Part shown: positions 1 through 7,846 of the stretch, piece by piece
Layout of the letters: every line of letters begins with the position of its first letter
How positions within the stretch are numbered: the first letter of the stretch is position 1
Origin: an uncultured archaeon A07HN63
GTDB lineage: Archaea > Halobacteriota > Halobacteria > Halobacteriales > Haloferacaceae
Direction: 5' to 3'
DNA: 14,491 bases
Assembly: GCA_000496215.1 (NCBI GenBank)
Contig: KI543216.1
Location: forward strand, 151,251 to 165,741
The notes under the pieces: model-generated
What the model saw: the letters and a program-made list of their open reading frames with translations, nothing else
Databases searched by the model: none
Told to the model about the DNA's origin: nothing
Position numbers and translations under genes: made by a program

Positions 1-1196
1 TCGAGATGCGGTCGGCCCGCACGCCCGCACATCTGGTGAATTTCCAGCACGGGCAGCCACTCCATCGCCGACCCGGTGTAGCGTTGCTGATCGCGGACGA
101 CGACCCGGCGAGCGGGGACGTTGACACCGGCCGCGAGCGTTGGCGTCGCACAGATGGCGTCCAGCGTCCGGTTTCGGAACGCCGACTCGACGAGCGCGCG
201 ATGCCCGCTCCGCAGGCCTGCGTGGTGGAAGGCGACGCCGTCGCGGACGCAGTCGGCGAGTTGCTGGCCGGTGACCGTGCCGTCGAGAGCTTCGATCTCG
301 CTGGCGACCCGCTCGCGGTCGGCCTGCGTCGGCTCGGCGGACTCGCCGTCGACCTGTGTCGACGCGTCGGGGTCGCTGGCGTCGCGGGTCAGCCGCTCGG
401 CGAGCGATTCGGCCTCCCGCCGGGAGCTGACGAACGCCAGCGACTGGCCGCCGTCGTCGACGGCGGTGTCGACGAGCGCGGCCGTCGTCTCGGTTGCGAG
501 GTCCGCGCTCACCGGGATCGCGCCCTCGTCGATGGCGACCGATTCGGTCGTCCCGTCGTCGTACGCGACGCGCTCGGTGTCGGCGACGCCGGTCCGGAGG
601 TCGACGGGCCGCCAGTCGGACTCGACGAGTGCGGCCCCGAGCCAGTCGGCGATCTCGGCGGCGTTGGCAACGGTCGCCGACAGCGCGACAAGCTGGACGC
701 CCGGCGTCAGTCGGCGGAGGTGCGCCAGCGTCACCTCAAGCGTCGGGCCGCGGCCACCGTCGCCGAGCAGGTGAACCTCGTCAACGACGACACAGCCGCT
801 GTCGGCAACCCACGACGCGCCGTTGCGGATCGCCGAGTCGACCTTTTCGCTCGTGGCAACGACGATATCGTGCTCGGCGAGTTCAGCTGCTGGCGAGTCG
901 TAGTCGCCGGTGGCGATGCCGACATCGACGCCCGGCAACTCGCTGAAGGTGGCGTGTTTTTCGGTCGCCAGCGCGCGCAACGGGACGATGTAGAGTCCCG
1001 GCCCGTCGGCGGTCAGCATCGCAAGCTGGGCGATCAGCGTCTTGCCGCTGGCGGTCGGAATCGCCGCCAGCACGTTCTCGCCCTCGCAGATGCCAGCCTC
1101 GACAGTCTCTGCCTGCGGTGGGTACAACTCCTCGATGCCCTGCCGCTCGAAGTGTGCCACGTGTGGCGTCGCCAACGGCAACTCGCCGACGTGCAT
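1..1196 (-). CDS. hel308: ATP-dependent DNA helicase Hel308, N-terminal part (3' end outside window)
   Basis: Superfamily 2 helicase of the archaeal Hel308 family, a 3'-5' DNA helicase acting at stalled replication forks. About 398 codons are visible, covering both RecA-like domains. Seen: YPPQ Q-motif region (about residues 25-28), Walker A PTASGKT (47-53), DEVH box (139-142), LSATVAN motif III (about 172-178), a motif V stretch ATPTLAAGVNVPAR, and motif VI reading QMCGRAGRP at the window edge. The winged-helix, ratchet and C-terminal domains lie beyond base 1. The ATG at 1196 starts the family-like MHVGELPL, and a TTTTA element sits 27-31 bases upstream. The gene follows the aminotransferase on the same strand after 69 bases but seems to have its own promoter. 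Family assignment is secure from motif order. Confidence 0.95.
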   Translation of the reverse strand, partial: MHVGELPLATPHVAHFERQGIEELYPPQAETVEAGICEGENVLAAIPTASGKTLIAQLAMLTADGPGLYIVPLRALATEKHATFSELPGVDVGIATGDYDSPAAELAEHDIVVATSEKVDSAIRNGASWVADSGCVVVDEVHLLGDGGRGPTLEVTLAHLRRLTPGVQLVALSATVANAAEIADWLGAALVESDWRPVDLRTGVADTERVAYDDGTTESVAIDEGAIPVSADLATETTAALVDTAVDDGGQSLAFVSSRREAESLAERLTRDASDPDASTQVDGESAEPTQADRERVASEIEALDGTVTGQQLADCVRDGVAFHHAGLRSGHRALVESAFRNRTLDAICATPTLAAGVNVPARRVVVRDQQRYTGSAMEWLPVLEIHQMCGRAGRPHL

Positions 1197-1221
1197 CTAC
1201 GCAGAAGTGGGGCCTACTGTG

Positions 1222-1228
1222 GTAAAAG
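1222..1228 (-). promoter_or_regulatory. TATA-like element for hel308
   Basis: On the minus strand this reads CTTTTAC, with its centre about 29 bases before the hel308 ATG at 1196. That is the expected distance of an archaeal TATA box for a leaderless or nearly leaderless mRNA. No Shine-Dalgarno is visible before the ATG. Confidence 0.5.
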
Positions 1229-1265
1229 GATACGCCGCAGGAATCGGCGACAGTCGTGGTCTGCC

Positions 1266-2417
1266 TTAGATGAAGCCGCCCTCGTCGAGTCGGTTGACCG
1301 CCTCGCGGAGTCGCTCCTCGCTGGCCGCGTACGAGATGCGGGCGTAGCCGGGCGCGCCGAAGGCACTGCCCGGAACGGTAGCGACGTGAGCCTCCTGAAT
1401 CGCCTCCTCACACCACGTCTGATCGTCGTCGTCAACGGGCAGCATCATGTAGAACGCGCCGTCGCCGACGGGGACATCGACGCCGTGTTCGGCGAATAGC
1501 TCGTCGAGCATATCGCGTCGCTCGCGGAACGCCTCCCGCATCTCGACGACCGCGTCGTCGGTACGCTCGGAGAGCGCTTCGATGCCGGCGCGCTGGACGA
1601 AGTTGACCGCACACGAAACTGAATGCGAGTGGAGTTTGCTCGCCTGATCGACGAGGGCCTGTGGCGCGTGGATGTAGCCGAGTCGCCAGCCGGTCATCGA
1701 GAACGCCTTCGAGAAGCCGTTGAGCGTGATCGTTCTGTCTTCCATCCCGTCGAGCGAGCCAAGCGCGGTCTGTTCGACGCCGTATGTGACTCGCTCGTAG
1801 ATCTCGTCCGAAATCACGGCGAAGTCGTGTTCGACCGCGAGATCGCGGACGCCTTCGAGTGCTTCATCAGAGTAGACCGCGCCGGTCGGGTTCGACGGCG
1901 AGTTGACGATGAGGAGTTCGGTCTCGTCGGACACGGCCGCGGTGAGGTCGTCGAGTCCGGGTTCGAGCTGGAAGTCGTACGGCGAGAGGTCGACGCGGTT
2001 GAGCGAGCCGCCCGACAGTTTCACCATCGCCTCGTAGGAGACCCACGCCGGATCGAGGAGGACGACCTCGTCGCCGTCGTCGATCAGCGTGTTGATCGCC
2101 TCGTAGAGGCCCTGCTTGCCGCCGGGGGTGACGATGATCTCGTCGCTGTCGGCGTCGATGCCCTGGCCGGTGAGTTTGTCGGCGAGTGCCTCCCGCAGTT
2201 CGAGAATCCCGTTCGAAGAAGTATAGCCTGTGTGGCCGGCGTCCATCGCGTCTTTGCCGGCCTCAACGATGTTTTCCGGGGTCGGGAAGTCGGGTTCGCC
2301 GACCGAGAGGTCGACCACGTCGATGCCCTCGGCTTCAAGCTCGCTGGAAAGGTTGCTGATCGCCAGCGTCGCGCTCGGTTCGACCCGCTCGACCCGCTCC
2401 GCAAACTCGAGGTTCAT
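1266..2417 (-). CDS. Pyridoxal-phosphate-dependent aminotransferase (class I/II, aspartate aminotransferase-like)
   Basis: A 383-residue fold-type I aminotransferase of the AspC/AAT family, cytosolic, transferring an amino group between an amino acid and a 2-oxoacid. Seen: SVGEPDFPTP near residues 38-47 (substrate loop), SPSNPTGA at 173-180 with the PLP-ring Asn, SDEIY at 203-207, the PLP-lysine motif NGFSKAFSMTGWRLGY with Lys237, and RISYA at 360-364 with the substrate-carboxylate Arg. Length is normal and all key residues are intact. The start ATG at 2417 overlaps the ribH stop by four bases (ATGA), so the two genes are very likely cotranscribed and translationally coupled. Substrate cannot be fixed from sequence; aspartate or aromatic specificity are both possible. 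Confidence 0.93.
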   Translation of the reverse strand: MNLEFAERVERVEPSATLAISNLSSELEAEGIDVVDLSVGEPDFPTPENIVEAGKDAMDAGHTGYTSSNGILELREALADKLTGQGIDADSDEIIVTPGGKQGLYEAINTLIDDGDEVVLLDPAWVSYEAMVKLSGGSLNRVDLSPYDFQLEPGLDDLTAAVSDETELLIVNSPSNPTGAVYSDEALEGVRDLAVEHDFAVISDEIYERVTYGVEQTALGSLDGMEDRTITLNGFSKAFSMTGWRLGYIHAPQALVDQASKLHSHSVSCAVNFVQRAGIEALSERTDDAVVEMREAFRERRDMLDELFAEHGVDVPVGDGAFYMMLPVDDDDQTWCEEAIQEAHVATVPGSAFGAPGYARISYAASEERLREAVNRLDEGGFI

Positions 2418-2818
2418 GCTAGTACCTCAACCATGTCAACCGCGGCGTTTACGGCTTCCGCTCCCTTGTCCTCGCGCTCGCGGGCTTCGGCCCCGCTCAT
2501 CCCCGGACCGCTGACGCCGAAGGTCACGGGTTTGTCACGATCCAGACTCACGTCGGTCAGTTTCTGCGCGGCGGCGTCGGCGATGACCGTGTCGTGATCG
2601 GTGTCCCCGGTTACAATCGCGCCGATAACAGCGACAGCGTCGATATCGTCGCGGCGGGCCAGCCGGTCGGCGGCCAGCGGCGCGTCGTAGCTCCCCGGCA
2701 CCTCCAGTATCTCGTTGATCTCGGCGTCGCGCTCGGCGGCGGCGTCCTCGGCGGCGATCCGCATTTCGTCGGTGACCGCGCTGTTGAACTGCGCGACCAC
2801 CAGTCCCAGACTGGTCAT
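2414..2818 (-). CDS. ribH: 6,7-dimethyl-8-ribityllumazine synthase
   Basis: A 134-residue archaeal RibH. It condenses 5-amino-6-ribitylamino-uracil with dihydroxybutanone phosphate to give lumazine, the penultimate step of riboflavin synthesis; the family forms pentameric or icosahedral assemblies. Seen: the strand VVAQFN (7-12) that binds the pyrimidine, PGSYD (41-45, where bacterial forms often have PGAFE), GAIVTGDTDHD (66-76) with the catalytic-type His75, and DKPVTFGVSG (95-104). The start ATG at 2818 gives the expected N-terminus, and a CTTTTG hexamer lies 23-28 bases upstream. It is first gene of a pair with the aminotransferase (ATGA overlap). Its promoter faces that of the MFS transporter across the 14-base repeat array. 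Confidence 0.95.
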   Translation of the reverse strand: MTSLGLVVAQFNSAVTDEMRIAAEDAAAERDAEINEILEVPGSYDAPLAADRLARRDDIDAVAVIGAIVTGDTDHDTVIADAAAQKLTDVSLDRDKPVTFGVSGPGMSGAEAREREDKGAEAVNAAVDMVEVLA

Positions 2819-2840
2819 AGCGATGGGTCGGGCGGTCGGC

Positions 2841-2846
2841 CAAAAG
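2841..2846 (-). promoter_or_regulatory. TATA-like hexamer for ribH
   Basis: The minus strand reads CTTTTG, its 5' end 28 bases before the ribH ATG. The same hexamer at the same distance precedes the divergent MFS gene. It is a weak match to a haloarchaeal TATA box (TTTWWW), so the call rests on position and symmetry. Confidence 0.4.
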
Positions 2847-2849
2847 AAC

Positions 2850-2933
2850 TACCGTTCGATACCGGCCGGTCGATGACAGGTTATCGATGACGGCTGGTCG
2901 GCAACGGCCGGTCGACAACAACCGGTCGACGGC
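2850..2933. repeat. Six tandem imperfect 14-bp direct repeats in the ribH/MFS divergent promoter
   Basis: Six consecutive 14-base units start at 2850, 2864, 2878, 2892, 2906 and 2920 without spacers. The approximate consensus is GGCCGGTCGAYRAC. TCG at unit positions 7-9 and C at position 14 are invariant in all six; A at position 10 is kept in five. The first unit is the most diverged (9 of 14 matches to the second). The array ends sharply at 2933, although one off-register CCGGTCGA occurs at 2954-2961. It lies wholly between the two TATA-like hexamers, in non-coding sequence. Possible roles, all inferred, are a multi-site operator for a repressor or activator shared by both genes, or a decayed minisatellite. 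Confidence 0.75.
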
Positions 2934-2944
2934 GACCACGGACC

Positions 2945-2950
2945 CTTTTG
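2945..2950 (+). promoter_or_regulatory. TATA-like hexamer for the MFS transporter
   Basis: CTTTTG, its 5' end 28 bases before the GTG at 2973, mirrors the ribH element exactly. The sequence match alone is modest. Confidence 0.4.
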
Positions 2951-2972
2951 CCGCCGGTCGAGAAACACAGGT

Positions 2973-4178
2973 GTGTCTCCTGACGCGACGCCCGACAGTC
3001 GATACAGCTGGCTGGTCGCAACCGTCGGTGCGATTGCGATGGTGTTCACGTTCGGGACGCCGCTCTCGTATGGCATCTTCCGCGAGCCGTTCAGCACGGC
3101 GTTCGGCATCGCGCCGGTCGCGCTGTCGACCGTCTTCTCGGTCATGCTGTTCACGTTCTTCATTGGCTCCGGCGTCGTCGGCGTGCTCTCGGTGCGGCTC
3201 CCCGCCCGCAGGGTGCTGCTGATCGCGGCCGGCGCCACCGCCCTGATCGCGCCCGCACTCTACGTCGTCGAGGGCTATCTCGGTTTGCTCGTCGTCTTCG
3301 CCGTGCTCGGCTTGGCCCTCGGGACGCAGTTCGTCGTCGTCGCCTCGGTCGTCCCGCGGTGGTTCGACGAGCGACGCGGCGCGGCGACGGGACTGATCTT
3401 CGTCGGCAACGGACTGGGGCTCTTCATCCTGCCGCCGATCTGGCAGCGAGCCATCGCCGCGTTCGGCGTTCGACAGGGATTTCTGGCGATTCTCGGCGCG
3501 ACGGCGGTCGCGTTTCTGGCCGCCGGCGTGATCTGTCGCCGCCCGCCGTGGGTCGAGCCGTCGGGGGCGACAACCGACGAGGTGCTCGGCTGGGTCGCCG
3601 GCCTCGCCCGGACCCGGCAGTTCCAGTATCTCTTCGTCGGCATCGGGCTGGCCTTCGCGTGGTACCAGCTGCTGGCCGCCTTCGCCGTCGACCTCTTTGC
3701 TGCCCGCGGGCTGGGCGAGACGGCAGCATCGACAGCGTTCGGCCTCATCGGCGGCGTCAGCATCGTCTCCCGGATCGGCGGCGGCTACCTCGGCGACCGA
3801 CTCGGCTCCCGGCGGGCGTTCCTGCTCTCGCTCGGCTGTGCGACCGCGGGCCTCGCACTGCTCGTCGCACCCGCGCCTGCACTGCTGATCGGCAGCGTCG
3901 GCCTCGTCGGCCTCGGGCTGGGCGGCTGTGCGACGCTGTACATTCCGGTCCTGTTGACGGTCTATCCGCCGGAGAAAGACACCGCGATCATCGGCGTCTT
4001 CAACGTCGCCGCGGGCATCGGCTCGCTGGTGATGCCACCGCTCGGCACCGCGAGCATCGCCTACACCGACGGCTACACCGTGGCGATCCTGCTCACCGTC
4101 GGGCTCACGCTCGTCGCCTTCGCGCTGATCGTTGCCGGCACGCGCGACGGGGGCGCACACGACAGCGCGGCCGGCTGA
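2973..4178 (+). CDS. MFS transporter, oxalate/formate antiporter or monocarboxylate type
   Basis: A 401-residue polytopic membrane protein with about 12 hydrophobic helices. The first begins near residue 13 (WLVATVGAIAMVF) and the last ends near 390 (VAFALIVAG). The loop WFDERRGAATGL (about residues 130-141) resembles the RRxxAxG signature loop between helices of the OFA and monocarboxylate porter families, and GGYLGDRLGSRRAF (about 269-282) matches the second-half MFS loop. The substrate is probably a small organic anion, but sequence does not fix it. The GTG at 2973 is preferred because it gives a short hydrophilic N-terminus before helix 1 and lies 23-28 bases after the TATA-like hexamer. 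A second GTG at 2971 is out of frame. Divergent from ribH, 40 bases upstream of the PLD-like gene. Confidence 0.88.
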   Translation: MSPDATPDSRYSWLVATVGAIAMVFTFGTPLSYGIFREPFSTAFGIAPVALSTVFSVMLFTFFIGSGVVGVLSVRLPARRVLLIAAGATALIAPALYVVEGYLGLLVVFAVLGLALGTQFVVVASVVPRWFDERRGAATGLIFVGNGLGLFILPPIWQRAIAAFGVRQGFLAILGATAVAFLAAGVICRRPPWVEPSGATTDEVLGWVAGLARTRQFQYLFVGIGLAFAWYQLLAAFAVDLFAARGLGETAASTAFGLIGGVSIVSRIGGGYLGDRLGSRRAFLLSLGCATAGLALLVAPAPALLIGSVGLVGLGLGGCATLYIPVLLTVYPPEKDTAIIGVFNVAAGIGSLVMPPLGTASIAYTDGYTVAILLTVGLTLVAFALIVAGTRDGGAHDSAAG

Positions 4179-4188
4179 GCACCGGACG

Positions 4189-4197
4189 TTTTTATAT
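4189..4197 (+). promoter_or_regulatory. Strong TATA box for the PLD-like gene
   Basis: TTTTTATAT begins 30 bases before the GTG at 4219, in the 40-base gap after the MFS stop codon. It is among the clearest archaeal TATA boxes in the window. It supports a leaderless start at 4219 and argues against the longer in-frame ATG at 4132, which lies inside the MFS gene. Confidence 0.7.
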
Positions 4198-4218
4198 GAA
4201 GCCGCGGCCACTCGCGCC

Positions 4219-5871
4219 GTGTCCCCTCGCACGTGGCGTAGCGCACGACGACTGCTGTGGCTGCTCCTCATCTGTGGGCTCCTCCTCGGCGGCCCGGCAG
4301 CGACAGCCGCAGCCAGCGACGCCAGCGACCACTCACCCGACACAGCCGGTCGGATCGTCGAACTCTATCCGAACCCGACGACCGATGGGAACCGCGGCGA
4401 GTATGCGACGGTCCGCCTCTCGGAGCCGGGAGACTGGACGCTGACCGACGGTGAGGGAACGGTTCGCCTGCCCAGCGACAAGACGGGTCGGTTCGCCGCG
4501 ACGTGGGCTCCCGACCAAACAACCGAGTACACGGACGCAACACCAGTCGCTGCCGGCGGTTCGTTTCGTCTCGCGGTCAGCGGCGAAACCCTGCGACTCA
4601 AGCGAGATGACCGCGTCGTCGACACGGTTCGCTACACCGACGCACCCGAGAGTGAGCAGTGGCGCGCCGACGCCGGCTGGCAGCCGCTCGGATTCACGCG
4701 GCGCGCGCCGGTAACCGCCCGGAACGTCTCCGTCACGTCGTTCGTCCTGCCCGACGATCCGGCCGCCCCGGTCGACGCGATCAGCGACGCCGACGAACGG
4801 CTCTATCTCGCGGCCTACACCCTGACCGACGAGCGCGTGATCGACGCCCTCCTCGCGGCCGATCAGCGCGGCGTCGACACCGCCGTCCTCGTCGAGGGCG
4901 ACCCGGTCGGCGGGATGACCACACGACAGGCGGCCGCTCTCGACCGTCTTGCCGCGGGCGGCGTCGCGGTCAACGTCATGACGGGAGCGGCCGCGCGATT
5001 CCGGTTCCACCACGCAAAATACGCCGTCGCCGACGACCGCGCGGTCGTCCTCACGGAGAACTGGAAGCCGGCGGGGACGGGGGGCGCGAGTAGCCGCGGG
5101 TGGGGCGTCACCGTCGATAGCGAACGCGTGGCCGACGAACTGGCGGCGATCTTCGATCACGATACGACGTGGAAAGACACGCCACGCTGGACAGCGGTTC
5201 GCAGCGAGATCGAGACGGTCGAGGCCGACCCGTCGACCGGCTCGTATCCGCAGCGTCATCCACCGCAGCCGACGACCGCCGACGCGGTGAGAGTGCTCGC
5301 GGCCCCCGACAACGCCGAATCTGAGCTGGTCGAGTTGATCGACCGCACGGACGACCGGCTGCTGGTCGTCCAGCCCTCAATCGGAAGTGCCGACTACGCG
5401 CTGCTCCGGGCAGCGATGCGTGCGGCCGAGCGCGGGGTCACGGTTCAGATTTTGCTGGGTGGCAACTGGTACAACGAGGACGAAAACGAACAACTGGCCG
5501 ACCAGCTCCGAACGAACGCGGCCGACAGCGAGATGCCGCTCTCTGTTCGGATTGCGCCCGACAATCGTCGCTTCGGCAAGATCCACGCGAAGGGGATCGT
5601 CGCCGACGACACCGCTGTCGTCGGGAGCCTCAACTGGAACAACAACTCCGCCGAAAACAACCGCGAACTTGCGGTCGCCATCACCGACCCCGGGGTCGCC
5701 GACTACTACCGGAATGTCTTCATGGGCGACTGGCAGGCTGGTAGCAAAACCGGGTGGCTCGGCGGGGCACTGCCGTCGTCGCTCCCGGCTGGTCTGCTCG
5801 TCGTCGCGGTCGGCGTGAGCAGCGTCACCGTTCTCATCGCGCACCGGCGGCTCGAATTCGCCGAGCGATAG
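4219..5871 (+). CDS. Exported, membrane-anchored phospholipase D-like protein with two HKD motifs
   Basis: A 550-residue protein with a signal peptide (basic N-terminus, then hydrophobic LLWLLLICGLLLGG about residues 12-25, cleavage probably near the Ala run at 27-32). Next is a region resembling a lamin-tail domain (about 45-140: IVELYPNP, WTLTDGEG, LPS), then two PLD catalytic halves. HKD1 has H265, K267 and D272 in HHAKYAVADD; HKD2 has H456, K458 and D463 in KIHAKGIVADD, followed by GSLNWNNNS. HKD1 is followed by LTENW rather than the usual GSxN. The C-terminus has one hydrophobic helix (about 522-541) and a short basic tail, so the catalytic part should face outside. PLD enzymes cleave phosphodiesters in lipids or nucleic acids; the substrate here is unknown. 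Start GTG 4219 chosen from signal peptide plus TATA box. Confidence 0.88.
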   Translation: MSPRTWRSARRLLWLLLICGLLLGGPAATAAASDASDHSPDTAGRIVELYPNPTTDGNRGEYATVRLSEPGDWTLTDGEGTVRLPSDKTGRFAATWAPDQTTEYTDATPVAAGGSFRLAVSGETLRLKRDDRVVDTVRYTDAPESEQWRADAGWQPLGFTRRAPVTARNVSVTSFVLPDDPAAPVDAISDADERLYLAAYTLTDERVIDALLAADQRGVDTAVLVEGDPVGGMTTRQAAALDRLAAGGVAVNVMTGAAARFRFHHAKYAVADDRAVVLTENWKPAGTGGASSRGWGVTVDSERVADELAAIFDHDTTWKDTPRWTAVRSEIETVEADPSTGSYPQRHPPQPTTADAVRVLAAPDNAESELVELIDRTDDRLLVVQPSIGSADYALLRAAMRAAERGVTVQILLGGNWYNEDENEQLADQLRTNAADSEMPLSVRIAPDNRRFGKIHAKGIVADDTAVVGSLNWNNNSAENNRELAVAITDPGVADYYRNVFMGDWQAGSKTGWLGGALPSSLPAGLLVVAVGVSSVTVLIAHRRLEFAER

Positions 5872-5889
5872 TGATGGCTGCAGCAGTGG

Positions 5890-5897
5890 AGAGAAAA
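5890..5897 (-). terminator. Possible T-rich terminator after recJ-like gene
   Basis: About 25-32 bases past the TAA of the RecJ-like gene the minus strand reads TCGTTTTCTC. Archaeal transcription often ends at short T runs. This lies in the 50-base gap between the two convergent genes. Weak evidence. Confidence 0.25.
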
Positions 5898-5921
5898 CGA
5901 GACTGAGGTCTGCTGGCGACG

Positions 5922-7820
5922 TTATTCGACCGGGGCGGCACTCGACAGCGACTCGTCGAGGTCGGCCTCGGCCATCTTCTCGACCAGCAGGTCGATCACC
6001 GATTCCCGTCGGCCCTTGACAAACTTGATCGAGCCGACGACGAGGTGGCCACCGCCGGAGACGCCCGCGCCGGGGAGTTCCTCGTTGAGTTCGGTGACCA
6101 TCTCCGGGATGTCCAGCCGGACACCGTCGGAGCGCAGGACGGCGAAGTCGGGGCCGTAGCCGATGGTGATGACTGGTTCGCCGGTTTCGGTCACCTTCCT
6201 GTCGTGGAGTTTGCCGGTCGTCTTGCCGGGCGCGGGGTAGGTGAAGCGATGAGCGAAGTTGTCGAGGTCGACACGGTAGAGATGCGCCTCGGAGTCGAGG
6301 CGTTCGTGTTCCACATGGGGTTCGACCGCCTCGATCTGTCGCTCAACGTCGCGTTCGGCGCGTTCGGCGAGGAACTCGATGAGTTCCTCGTGGCGGTCGT
6401 GGTCGTCACACCCCACGTCGAGTACGTCGTTGACGAGGGTTTTGCCCTCGCTGTAGCGGAGCCAGTGGGCGGCGTAATCGAGTGCCTCGCCGATAGCCTC
6501 CAGATCGTCGCGGTCGTAGCCTGCCTGATCGGCCCGGTAGACGAACCGCGGCATCACGTCGGCTTTCGAGCGATCCGAGAGGCCGGCGACCGCCGGGACG
6601 TGTTCGACGTCGTCGGTGATCGAGGGGTCGATCAGCCGGGCGAGTTCGACGCACATCATCCCGGTGGTGATCCGATAGTCCTCGTCGAACAGGTAGGGGT
6701 TGACGTGGGCGTCAAGCAGTGGGTCGACCGCCTCGGGATCAGGGTGGTGGTGGTCGATAGCGGCGATGGGGATGTCGTAGTGTGCAAGATTCCGGTAGGC
6801 CGGCACATCCTCCTCGGTCGAGCCGTTGTCGAGCATGAAGAGGAACGGCAGCTTCTGGCCGTGGCGGTTCTGGCCCTCTAAGGCAAAATTGAGGTCGCGG
6901 GTCACGTCTTCCATCTCGTAGTATGGGGCCTTGCTCGGTAGTCGCTTGAACAGATGTTCCGGGGCGTCGGGGTCAGCGTGGACCTCAGTAATGAGGTTCT
7001 CGACAGCGAGCTGCAACGGTGTCGCCGCACACATTCCGTCGCCGTCGGCGTGGTGTCGCACCCGGATTGGCCGTCCTTCGAGAACCGTCTCTCGCAGCAG
7101 CCGCGCGACCGATTTGAGTTCCTCGAATATCGGCTCGAAGGCGGGCCACTCGATGAGCGGATCGATATCCGCCGGCTCGGCACGTTCCTCGATTTCGGCG
7201 TCGATGGCGTCGGCCGCGTCGGCCTCGGTCTCGCCGTCGAGGACGGTCAGCGAGTCGACCTCGAGCTGGCGGGTATCGCGGTGGGCCTCCACCTCGCCGG
7301 TGACGCGAACGATGTCGTCGATCTCCACATCGGGATACGCGCGGACGCCAGCCTCCTCGAAGGCTGCGCCGCTGACGATCCCGGTGCCGTCGGCGAGATG
7401 GAAGATCGTCGGCCCGCCGGTCTGTTTGATCTGGACGACACGACCCTCGATGGTCGCCGTCGACCCGGTTTCGAGGTCGGCGACCGGCGTGAGGTCGGGT
7501 TCGTGGTCGCGGACCTCGGTGCGGTACTCCTCGAAATCGGGGACATCGAAGGCGATGTCGCCGTTTTCTTTGGCCTCGTCAAGTGTGACGACGAGGCGGT
7601 CGCCAACGTCGTGAGAGCGGTCGAGGTTCGACTCGTGGATCAGCCCCGAGACGGCATCGGAGATATCGACGAAGACGCCGTAGTCGACGACGCCGTTGAC
7701 GACGGCGTGGTAGTGATCGCCGGCCTCGGTATCGGCACGCGTGCAGTCGGGCGCGAGATCGTAGACGACGGGACGCGAATCGTCCCGTGAGCCGGAATCC
7801 CCGGCAGTATCGTCAGTCAT
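5922..7820 (-). CDS. RecJ-like DHH-family exonuclease with S1 and OB domains
   Basis: A 632-residue cytosolic single-strand nuclease or phosphoesterase of the archaeal RecJ-like (COG1107-type) group. Domains: S1 RNA-binding domain (about 33-92, VVNGVVDYGVFVDIS), OB fold (about 118-195, ATIEGRVVQIKQTGG), a helical linker, then the DHH domain with HHADGDGM (256-263), LDNGST (330-335) and IDHHHPD (355-361), and a DHHA1 domain with VSGGGHLVVGS (587-597). All DHH and GGGH metal/substrate motifs are intact. Some relatives have a DnaJ-like zinc finger; none is seen here. Start ATG 7820 gives MTDDTAGDSG; the longer open frame to 8003 runs into the divergent JAMM gene and is rejected. TTAA at 7847-7850 is about 28 bases upstream. 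Archaeal relatives act in replication and repair. Confidence 0.93.
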   Translation of the reverse strand: MTDDTAGDSGSRDDSRPVVYDLAPDCTRADTEAGDHYHAVVNGVVDYGVFVDISDAVSGLIHESNLDRSHDVGDRLVVTLDEAKENGDIAFDVPDFEEYRTEVRDHEPDLTPVADLETGSTATIEGRVVQIKQTGGPTIFHLADGTGIVSGAAFEEAGVRAYPDVEIDDIVRVTGEVEAHRDTRQLEVDSLTVLDGETEADAADAIDAEIEERAEPADIDPLIEWPAFEPIFEELKSVARLLRETVLEGRPIRVRHHADGDGMCAATPLQLAVENLITEVHADPDAPEHLFKRLPSKAPYYEMEDVTRDLNFALEGQNRHGQKLPFLFMLDNGSTEEDVPAYRNLAHYDIPIAAIDHHHPDPEAVDPLLDAHVNPYLFDEDYRITTGMMCVELARLIDPSITDDVEHVPAVAGLSDRSKADVMPRFVYRADQAGYDRDDLEAIGEALDYAAHWLRYSEGKTLVNDVLDVGCDDHDRHEELIEFLAERAERDVERQIEAVEPHVEHERLDSEAHLYRVDLDNFAHRFTYPAPGKTTGKLHDRKVTETGEPVITIGYGPDFAVLRSDGVRLDIPEMVTELNEELPGAGVSGGGHLVVGSIKFVKGRRESVIDLLVEKMAEADLDESLSSAAPVE

Positions 7821-7846
7821 GCGCCTCGATACGAGCGACGAACGTG

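Noticed and set aside
6..1499. 497-codon plus-strand open frame
   Set aside because: It is antisense to Hel308, whose helicase motifs are unambiguous, and its product is Arg/Gly/Asp/Val-rich without any recognisable domain.
2850..2961. CRISPR-like array in the ribH/MFS gap
   Set aside because: Units are 14 bases with no spacers between them, so it is a tandem repeat, not a CRISPR.
4132..4218. Upstream ATG of the PLD-like frame
   Set aside because: It lies inside the MFS gene and precedes the TATA box; the GTG at 4219 begins directly with a signal peptide.
2535..4343. 602-codon minus-strand open frame
   Set aside because: It spans ribH, the divergent promoter and the MFS gene in antisense. 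The product is low-complexity Arg/Asp/Glu/Gln, a typical GC-rich shadow.
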